Shown in pieces: positions 53,156 through 62,202 of a stretch of 64,000 bases of DNA. The DNA comes from Phialophora verrucosa (taxonomy: Eukaryota > Ascomycota > Eurotiomycetes > Chaetothyriales > Herpotrichiellaceae): contig MSED01000007.1 in the NCBI GenBank assembly GCA_002099365.1, forward strand, positions 1,240,001 through 1,304,000, in the 5' to 3' direction. Position 1 is the stretch's first letter; each line of letters opens with the position of its first letter. Position numbers and translations under genes: made by a program. The notes beneath the pieces were generated by a model, which was not told the origin of the DNA, did not search any database, and saw only the letters and a list, made by a program, of their open reading frames with translations.

Positions 53156-56100
53156 ATGTCTGGAAAAGCGCGGTCTAAGCATCGATGTGACCAATGCCTG
53201 AAAGAGTTCTCACGAAGTGAACATCTTCAACGGCATCAGCAAATCCGTAAGCTCTAGAAACCATCCCAACCATCACTCCAAGCACTAAAACTTTGCACGT
53301 CAGATAATCCATTTCGTTCTTACACTTGCGGAGTTTGTTCACAGAAGTTCGCACGAAAGTAGGTCGGTTCAGTCCTATTTGGCCGAAAAGCAGGGTTAAG
53401 CAATTTGTACACAGGGATGCGCTGAAGCGCCATGAAAAGAGTCACGGTATCTTGCCGCCAGCCGGCGCATCCATTTCAAACAATGGTGGCGAGTCGCTCG
53501 GGCTTACAAGAACAATCGCTGCCTGTGATCGTTGCGCACGAATGAAAGTACGATGTGATGGAAAATCTCCTTGCGGCCGATGCGACAAACAGGGTTCGAT
53601 TTGCACTTTGGAAAGAGATCATGTCGCATTCAAAAGATTAAGTGTCGACCCATCGTTGCGTGAGCGGAGGCTTTCGGGAGTCCGTGAAAGAACCCAGATA
53701 GGTCCAGAGAAGGATACCTTGAGCTCACCTACCAATGTACTTACCCCTTCGCCCTTCTGCTATCAAATCTCAGCACCAGCTAACGCCTCTTTAAAGACCG
53801 CCCCTTCAACAGCCACCGAGACCTGCGTAGCCGACGGCACACTTCTCCCCATGGTGTCCGATACACCGGAGGATCTCCAGTTCACACAGACCTTGTATAC
53901 CGTTGCTCCTGAGAATCAGTCTTCTTCAAAAGAGGTGCCAAATTCAGACTCGGGATGGCAAGGCAACGAGCATTCAGTGGCTGGCGCCTTTAGCCCTGCC
54001 TGGGATGACTTTTCGCTCTTTTTCGATGAACAGGGCGGGCCAGGTCTTTTCCTTGACACATCCTATTCAGCCGACTTCTTGCATCCCGCTCAAATCAATC
54101 CAACATCCGAAAGCTCTAAGGGCCAGATGCAAGGCTCAGATACGTCAATCGACGATCGTGAGAGGTATGGAAATTACCCTCAGCTTTACAAACCCGATCC
54201 GAGGGGAAATCCACTCAGAACTTCCATCATCTGCGATTTTCTTCAGAGCAAGCAGGCTTGGGCAAAGGTGGATGAGTTTGGCCAATCGCGGAACAACAAT
54301 AAAAGCATCACCATTCCAGAGGAAGTTCGAGACTCGATCATGGCAACTATTCATATCGTCCTTGCCAAAGTGCTCGACAAAGATCAGATGGGCAAGATCC
54401 CGACGACATTCCCGCCGTTAAGGACGGTCCAGGTCATTTTTGATACATATCTCTCGCGACTGGCTTTATTCTATCCCATCACGCATCCCGGCACGTTGAA
54501 TCATAACCATACTATGCATTACAATGGGCCTGGGATGCAGTTGCAGCTTCTGAGTACATTCGTCTCTGGGGCGCTGATGATCCCTGTAACAGAGGTTCAG
54601 ACTTTTGCAACCGACCTGGCCAGCATTATTTTGCAGGTACTTTATGAGATCTTCCTGAGGGATGCAAGTCAGACCACAGACATATATCTCACCAGCACCG
54701 CAATTTTGATAACTGCATTTGGCATATGGTCAGGAAACAAGAGGCAGATGGAACTCGCAGAAGCGCTCAGAAGTTCATATACAACGGTAACTTCATGGCG
54801 ACACAATCTGGCATAGCTAATTATGATGACAGATGATGTCTCGACGAGGACTGCATGAAAGAGCCCAGCAAAGAGTATTCAAAATCAACCTCTCTGATAT
54901 TGAGCTTGAGTGGAGAGACTGGCTCATGAAGGAGACCCGCAGGCGGTATGCAGTATGCTTTTCGTGACCACGATTATGTTGCTAACGTGCCCATTCCAGA
55001 TTGGCGTACGTCTGGTATGTCGTGGAGCAGGAGATCAGCCTTTTCAACGGGGTACCTACGACTTTGTCTTTCACTGAGATGCGCTGTCCAATGCCGAGCA
55101 ACGAGGCAGTGTTTGCTGCTTCCAGCGGCAGAGCATGGAAAGACCTGCTTCAAGTCGGCCAAACCGAGCTCTGCATGCCTGAATCATCGACAGTGGCGGA
55201 ATTGAAATTCCCGCATTCGCTGGCCGCCTTCCATCGGCGTTTCCTCTATGGGAATATTTTCCAATTTCAGGATGCTGTGACCCCCTTTGAGGTCCGGTTG
55301 CTCCTATGCACCATTCAAACGCTTGTGTCACAGTATAGTCAAACCAAAAGGTTTGTGCCCGAGGAAGAGGAATTTTCCCTTGGAGTATGTATGATGTCGG
55401 CGTCCACCGAATACGGCCAGCTTCGACGTGAAGAGCTTCATTATCTCCTGGTCAAATGGCACCTCTTATATCGACGTGTCATGCCACATGCCACTCCCAT
55501 AAGTTGCGGCATCGACTTATCATGCATTCTGATGGCACACCTGATAGCCATGGAGCTCTATGTTTCATTTGACGATGTACAACTCTTTGCAGGGAAGGAA
55601 GGCTTCATGGAGGGCAGAATGCTGATGCCTTCATTCAAGAGGTGGGCAAAGACTTCGGGAGCAGCACGAGCGCTCCTGCATGCGGGCCAAATCATGCATA
55701 CCCTCTCAATCGTTGCAGAAGGTACTGCCCGACCATTGTGGTGGCCGTTGGCGGTGGCACGAGCGGCCTTGCTCCTTTGGGCCTACGGTATGGCAGCGCA
55801 AACCGACGCTGGCAACATGGATGACCACGACTATATCTCCGAACCGTCTCTTTTTGAACCTGAGCTGCGCTCAAGCAAGCAGTACCATGGTCTGCACCCT
55901 ATTGATGGGCCACTTGAAGACTCGGCCTTGTTTTCGGGTTCTTTGATCGGATACTGGGACAAAGAAATGGTCCCATGCTTGACAGTGCCGGGCGGAGGCT
56001 TCGTACCTCTTCTGCAGATCTCGGAGACCCTCGGGCTAAGCATATCACTTCTTCGCAATGGAGAGAGCGTTAGCACGCCTCTTTGCAGATCTGTCCGGAC

Positions 56101-56206
56101 ATTCTTACAAGACATCCAAGGTCTCGGAGTCACTTACCCCGGCTTGCCAAAGGGTGGAATGGCAATGCAACAACAGCAGAGGAGCGACGTCGGTACAGGT
56201 CCTTGA
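53156..56206 (+). CDS. Transcription factor with two C2H2 fingers plus a Zn2Cys6 cluster
   Basis: This encodes a 945-residue protein in five exons: 53156-53246, 53304-53358, 53415-54786, 54833-54945 and 55000-56206. Two C2H2 fingers lie at the N-terminus (CDQCLKEFSRSEHLQRHQQI, then CGVCSQKFARKDALKRHEKSH less its neighbours), interrupted by two introns. A complete binuclear zinc cluster follows at Cys86, 89, 96, 102, 105 and 112. The fungal_trans domain occupies roughly residues 330-700 (FDTYLSRLALFYPITHPGT, ELEWRDWLMKE, RRLAYVWYVVEQE). Such C2H2-Zn2Cys6 hybrids are a known fungal class and often regulate catabolic or secondary-metabolic clusters. It stands directly upstream of the monooxygenase and P450 genes on the same strand, so it may control them. 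It is intact. Confidence 0.87.
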
Positions 56207-56743
56207 GACTCCATCGTGTAATCTCAGTTCCGCAGTTACAGTGTCTAACTCTCACAAACCACTTAAAAGAGATGACTTCGAGATATACAGCAGCACCAAT
56301 TACCCCGGACGGAAACAAATTAATATTTGCCGAGGGACAAAAGCCGCGTCTCGTATTCGAGCTGACAGAGGACTTGATCTTGGAGGCCGTATGACACTGA
56401 AACCATCTCAGCAGCATACCCAGTACACCATAATGCCATTCAGTTTCGCCCATCTGGCAGGTCTCGGTTTCCGTCCGCGGGGGGGACTGTGCATTCCTCC
56501 CAGATTCCGACTTTACAAGCACGGCCCGAACTAACCCCCTCTCCTTCCGACTCCCATCTAGGCATAGACTGGGAACCCATCTTACAAGATCTGGTTCCAT
56601 TGTGTGGGTCAAACCACGCACAACACAAGAAGTTCAACAACAGAAGCTCTAGCTCATGCTTACTTCAAGTCGATGGATGCTGGATACACCAGACTTCTGT
56701 GTGCTCCGTCTACCTACTCTACTATCGCAGTCTTGAGACCGAC
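56207..56743. other. Monooxygenase promoter region
   Basis: This is about 540 bases between the regulator stop and the FAD monooxygenase ATG. No gene is supported. Confidence 0.5.
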
Positions 56744-58846
56744 ATGATTGCGGATACTACCGACATCGCGTTTGCTAGTCCCGATGGCCACAGTCGGTGT
56801 AGGGTCGTCGACACCGATGCGCTCGTCGTTGGCACAGGCCCAGCCGGCGCTTCTTTGGCGTGTTTTCTAGGATCACAAGGTAGGGACGTTCGCAAGCATT
56901 CCACGGATTACGCAACTCACGATACATAACAGGAATACAAGGCATCATGGTTGGCATCGCTTCAACAACCGCCGACACACCAAGAGCTCACATAACCAAC
57001 ATGGCTGCCATGGGTAAGTATTGCCTCCGTTTCAACCGGGATTTCAACTAACTCGTAATCGAATGTCTGAGGGATATCGACCTCGAGAGAGACTGTAACC
57101 AAGTCGCAAGCCGCAATGAAACCATGCAACACGTGAGATGGGCATACTCTTTCGCAGGAGAAGAGTTTGGTAGGATGTATTCATGGGGCAACGACCCAGA
57201 GCAAAAGGTAATTAAACGGCAGGAAGATATTTACTTCTTGCTGATCTTGTTCATCCATAAAGGGCGATTACGAGAAAGCTAGCCCTTGCGTACCAGTCGA
57301 CTTGCCTCAAACACGCCTGGAGCCCATCTTGGTCCGTTATGCAACGCTCCATGGATTCAAATGTCGCTTCGACACCGAGTTTGTTTCATCCACCGAAGAC
57401 AAAGAAACGGGTCGCATCCTAGTGTCACTCAAGGACAAGCTCAACGGTGTCGATTTCCAAATCCGCTGCCGATATCTGTTTGGCGCGGATGGGGCTCGCA
57501 GCCGTATCGCTACCCAAGTAGATTTACCGCTGTCTCAAAAGCCGGACAAGGGTATCGCGTACAACGTACTTGTCAGAGTGGACATGGCTCATCTTATGGA
57601 TGCTCGTATGGGCAATCTGCACTGGATCATGCAACCAGATAAGGAGCACCCAGATTGGGCCTGGATCTGCGTTGTGCGAATGGTGAAGCCATGGGACGAA
57701 TGGATGTTTGTCGTCTTCCCTGATCGAAAGGCAGCGTGGGAGGACCACAAACCAACCAACGAACAGTGGCTGGCCCGCATCAAGGAGTTCATCGGGGATA
57801 GCTCCATTCCTGCCGAAATATTAGGTGTCTCGAAATGGCGCATCAATGACACTGTTGCTGATCAATATTCGAAAGGAAACGTGTAAGTCATTTCAGCAAA
57901 TACCAAACCGCCTGGTGTTGCGCTTACATTCTGTCAGCTTCTGTCTGGGAGATGCTGTTCACCGACACCCGCCAATGAATGGTCTTGGGTCCAACACATG
58001 CATTCAAGACGCCTTCAATCTTGGATGGAAAGTGTCATACGTTCTCAAGGGCCTTGCTGGGCCAGAACTGCTGGAGTCATACAGCGTTGAACGACAGCCG
58101 GTGGGCAAAGGCGTGGTTGCAAGGTATGCGAATAGACCTCCGACTGCTCCAAAGCCCATTGTGCCAATTTGACTTCTAGGGCAAACCAAGGTTTCAACGA
58201 CTACGGGCCGCTATGGGACAACCTCGGAATCTTGGAGGATAACATCGAGAAACGAAAACAGATCTGGCATGAATTCTCGGAGAATTCCTCGCAAGGCCGC
58301 CGACGTCGAGAGACTTTTCAAAAGACGCTGCACGCCACCAAATCCGAGATCCAAGGACTCGGCATCGAGATGAATCAACGATATACCGCACCCGACGCGG
58401 CGGTCTACCGAGACGACGAGGAGTCCAAGTCTCCACCGACTTTTATCCGAGATCCCGTTCGCTATTACGAGCCATCTACGTATCCTGGATGTCGCCTTCC
58501 TCATGTCTGGCTCACGACACTGGTGCCGGGAAAGAAGATCTCAACAATCGATCTAAGCGGCAAAGGCCGATTCACATTATTTACCGGCATCGGCGGGCGA
58601 GAAGCATGGCGGAGCGCCGCAGAAAGAGTCCGGCAAGAATTGAAAACTCCCATCGAGGTTTTCACCATCGGCCACAGGCAGGATTACGAGGATATCTACA
58701 TGGACTGGGCCCAGCTACGACACGTGGATGAGGACGGTGCGGTCTTGGTCAGGCCTGATCGATTTGTCGCGTGGAGGAGCCAGAGTATTCCCGAAGACTG
58801 CGAGGACAAGTTGGTCAAGGTATTGCGCCGCGTGCTACATCTTTGA
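56744..58846 (+). CDS. FAD-dependent aromatic monooxygenase (phenol/chlorophenol hydroxylase type), one abnormal splice site
   Basis: Six exons (56744-56879, 56933-57013, 57062-57207, 57263-57882, 57938-58123 and 58180-58846) would give 611 residues, the usual length. FAD motifs are VVGTGPAGAS near residue 30 and GDAVHRHPPMNGLG (the GD motif). GTADTPRAHITNM-like and WICVVRMVKPW segments place it with TfdB/PheA-type phenol hydroxylases that use NADPH and O2 to add an ortho hydroxyl; the C-terminal part (about 440-611) is the thioredoxin-like domain of that group. To continue MAAM into ECLRDIDLE, intron 2 (57014-57061) must end in CG, not AG; its donor and CTAAC branch site are normal. Either splicing is non-canonical, the base is wrong, or the gene is newly disabled. 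It would supply hydroxyquinol or a precursor to the dioxygenase. Confidence 0.8.
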
Positions 58847-59205
58847 TCGATCCACTGGGATCCGGCTCTTAATGCCCATGGGAGGAAAGACAAGAAGCAC
58901 AAAGACGATGAACAATTGTCCGCCTAGCTAGCTCGATGACAAGAACGGTCCGTTAATGATCACCTGGTTGAAGCATGTCTGCAGAGTTGTTGGTCCCTAA
59001 TGCCATGCACAAGTCACTGGAGGCGGGTGCTGCTGCTCCGGCCTCCTTCCTAGCTGGGGGCTGTGTGAGAGAGTGCAGATGCGCTCCCATGCCGATACGC
59101 CCGACAGACGTTCCAATGCATCCTACACGCTGCACCTCGCACCCCGGCCGGTCGCCTCCAAGAAATGCGCACTCAACCTGGAGTAGAAGAAACCGGCCGA
59201 CCACC

Positions 59206-59213
59206 ATGTGGGG
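59206..59213. promoter_or_regulatory. ATGTGGGG octamer, P450 promoter (distal)
   Basis: An exact reverse copy of CCCCACAT lies about 520 bases upstream of the P450 ATG. Confidence 0.3.
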
Positions 59214-59341
59214 TGTCTATGCCTGCTATTTCTTCCCTATCTGCGTGTTGTCGGTACTCGGTAGTGCCCCTTTCCATCGCGACCCACTTTATATAGACAA
59301 ACGACACCATGGGCACGGATTAGTACAAGCCACCACCTATC

Positions 59342-59349
59342 ATGTGGGG
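59342..59349. promoter_or_regulatory. ATGTGGGG octamer, P450 promoter (proximal)
   Basis: An exact reverse copy lies about 385 bases upstream of the P450 ATG and 136 bases from the distal copy. Confidence 0.3.
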
Positions 59350-59680
59350 AGGTCCCTGGTAGTATGTTGGATCAGGAATAGCCCAGCTGATCAAGTGGGC
59401 TTTTCCCCAGGTGAACAAATAGCCGAGTTACTCCGTTCTCCGTACTTGGTACTCGTGACGAACTCCCATGCCCGGCTCATGTGTGGGGTACCCCGACTTT
59501 GAACGGTCGGTCGGTCGGGCCGGAGGAGGGAATGTATTTTGCTTTTGCGTAAGGAGAGCACTCAGCAGCTGGACTGCATGGGTATGTACTGTATGTAGTG
59601 GCGTTGAAAAAGATTCGCGAGTCGTTGCTTGCGTGCTGCCCAGCTCTGTTATCCCAGAACCGCCATACTTAATCGACGCC

Positions 59681-59722
59681 GACACTGACACTGACACTGA
59701 CACTGACACTGACACTGACACA
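59681..59722 (+). repeat. Hexanucleotide microsatellite (GACACT)n
   Basis: Six perfect GACACT units and a final partial unit lie just upstream of the P450 start codon, in the presumed 5' untranslated region. In frame with the P450 it would encode an Asp-Thr repeat. Confidence 0.85.
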
Positions 59723-59734
59723 ATTCGTCACAAG

Positions 59735-61475
59735 ATGTTGGTCGACACGGTGCTCAACACGGTCGCGCACCTGCTCAACCCGGTGGTTGCCGTGCTTGCG
59801 GTGCCTTTGATCTTGGTCGCCCTCGAGTTGGTGTGGATAATCTACGCCAGGAACTTCCATCCCCTTGCAGATGTTCCGGGACCATGGCTGGCCTCTGTGA
59901 GTCGGTTATGGGTGATGCGCCGGCTCAAGGTTGGGGATATGGATCGAGTGCAGCGAAGTCTGCATCGCAAATACGGGCCCCTGATCCGGATTGCGCCCAA
60001 CGAAATCTCTTGTGCCGATCCAGAGGCCATCAAACTTCTCTACAGGACGGCGGCACCGCTGACAAAGACCGATTTCTACCCTGTCTGGGGGAACCCGCGC
60101 ATGTCCAAGTATCGCGACAACTTCTCTCAGGTCGACGAGAGGCTTCATTCGGAGCGACGGAGGATCGTCAACCACGTGTACAGCTTGTCCAACGTCCTCC
60201 AGTCCGAAGCTTCCATCGACAGGGTCACGACGGTCATGGTGGAGAAGCTCAGCCAGCTGGCTCAAAGTGGTGGTGACTGTGACTTGGGGACCTGGATCCA
60301 GTGGCAAGTCACACGCCGAAAATGCCTTTGGGTTGTGTCCCCCCAGCTAATTCTGGACAGGTATACCTTTGATGTCATTGGAGAACTCTTCTTCGGTCGG
60401 ATGTTTGGATTCCTGGAGCAAGGCACTGACTATCAGTCCTGGATCTCTTCCTTGGATGCCCTCATGCCCGGATTCTGCCAAGTGGCCGTTGCGCCCACTT
60501 ATTTCCGCCCCTTTATTCTCTTGTCTTCGCTTTTCGACTCGAAGATGAAGGCCGCCATCAAATGCACCGAGACGATGGAGGTTGCAGCTCGGGAAGGCGT
60601 CGCGCGAAGGCAAGCAGAGCTTGACCAGGGATCCTCGACCGCTGATAGCCGGGATTTGCTCCAGCAACTGTTCAACATCCAGCGAGAGAAGGGTGAAAAA
60701 ATGGATTTCTCCAGGAGAGAAGTCGAACAGGAAGCATACATCGCGCTGTGAGTCTCCTTCATTACCCGCTTTTGCCTGAAACTAGATTGGGGCACTGGGC
60801 ACTGATTTTGGATTTTCCCCAGGCTGGCGGGCTCCGATACCACGGCGATTGCCATCCGCTCCATCTTTTACTACATTGTCAAAAGCCCGAGAGTATATCA
60901 ACGCCTCCGCGCAGAGATTGACAAGGCCAATGCTGAAGGAGAGCTGTCCTTCCCCGTCAAGTATGCGCAAGCCCTGAAACTGCCCTACCTGTGCGCTTGC
61001 ATCAAAGAAGGCATGCGCATGCATCCAAGTGTGGGCTTGACCTTGCCACGGTTGATGCCCCCGGGAGGCTTACAATTCGGCGGCAAGTATATTCCTGAAG
61101 GTTATAGAGTTGGCATCAACGCTGCAGTGATCCATTTCGACAAAAGGATCTTCGGGGAGGACGCCCACGAGTTCAGACCGGAACGGTGGCTTGATCCTGC
61201 TGCTGCCGCCAACATGGATAGGTATATGTTTCAGTTTGGTTACGGCACCAGAACATGTATCGGGAAGAATGTGAGAAACGCTCGAATCCACGAAGTCATG
61301 ATGAAGGACTAATTTGCCTGCACAGATCTCCTTAGCAGAAATGCACAAGCTTGTTCCTACCGTTCTTACCAAGCTGGATATCGAGTGGAAGGACGAAGGG
61401 AAAACCTGGACGACAAAGAATCATTGGTTCGTGAAGCAATCCGGGATTAATGTGCGATTGAAGCTGCGATATTGA
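59735..61475 (+). CDS. Cytochrome P450 monooxygenase
   Basis: This encodes a 517-residue protein in four exons: 59735-60303, 60361-60747, 60823-61270 and 61326-61475. A hydrophobic ER anchor (about 10-38) is followed by a proline hinge (FHPLADVPGPW). The I-helix AGSDTT is at 321-326, the K-helix motif is KEGMR, PERW is present, and the haem loop FGYGTRTCIG has its Cys at 464. Intron 1 (60304-60360) starts GCAAGT, a good GC-type donor; splicing it joins WIQW to YTFDVIGEL as in relatives. The 57-base intron has no stop and is a multiple of three, so retention would insert 19 residues. It probably performs an early oxygenation or O-demethylation for cluster B (inference). Confidence 0.88.
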
Positions 61476-62202
61476 AGGGCCAGACCGAGGAAGCTCGGAC
61501 GGAATGGGAGGGCGTGTAGTTCTTGAGCCGCATGTATTGCTGACGATGGAAGAGGCGAAGACCTCCAATCCCGTGGCGTAACTTGGGATTTATTGGGCTG
61601 TCTGCACCTCAACAGAGACATTTAAGCGTTTGTTGTCCCCTCTGCTCTGATGTCAGTCGATGATACGATTCGTCGCGAACAAAGCGACACCGCGCTCCTC
61701 TCCGTAAATTACCATGTAACCGACTTTCGAATATGGAGGATGCCATCTTTGCAACTGAGCCCGCTCTAAAATGACCGACTCATCAGAGACCTACGGTAAT
61801 GGTTGTTGCTGCTACTGCTCGACATTGTAGCTAAGGTTGTGGGTGAGATGAGGTGAGTGCAGGATGAGAGCAGAGTGAATGCAGGGTGAGTGGGATGCAT
61901 AGTGGTGCTTAAAGCGGCGAATGTCGAGGTGCAGCCACCAACCACCATCGCATCACAGCAACAACAACAACATCAATTCAGCACATATCCCTACAACCAG
62001 CATCTTCACGTCTCCTCCCTTGTTCCCGGTTGTCGACTCTTGCGGACCTTGTATTTACCCCGCCCTAATTCTCTCTACCATGCATTGATCGACTCTGTTA
62101 TGACTGCGGCGCATTGTTTTGGACTTGCGAGTCTGTGGATGAATTCATGAACCTGCCACCACCCTCAATCGCGTTTGACAGCTCTCCTAGCTCTCCTCCA
62201 TC
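61476..62202. other. Intergenic stretch before CDC27
   Basis: This is about 730 bases between the P450 stop and the CDC27 start. No gene is supported. It marks the right border of cluster B. Confidence 0.55.

Larger units (their letters stand above)
58847..59734. other. P450 promoter region with repeats and octamers
   Basis: This is about 890 bases with no independent gene. It contains two reverse cluster B octamers (59206, 59342) and a hexanucleotide array just before the P450 start. An in-frame ATG at 59468 would add 89 low-complexity residues ahead of the membrane anchor, so the ATG at 59735 is preferred. Confidence 0.6.

Noticed and set aside
59468..59734. Upstream in-frame ATG for the P450
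   Set aside because: It would place 89 low-complexity residues, including the Asp-Thr repeat, before the ER anchor; relatives start with the anchor.
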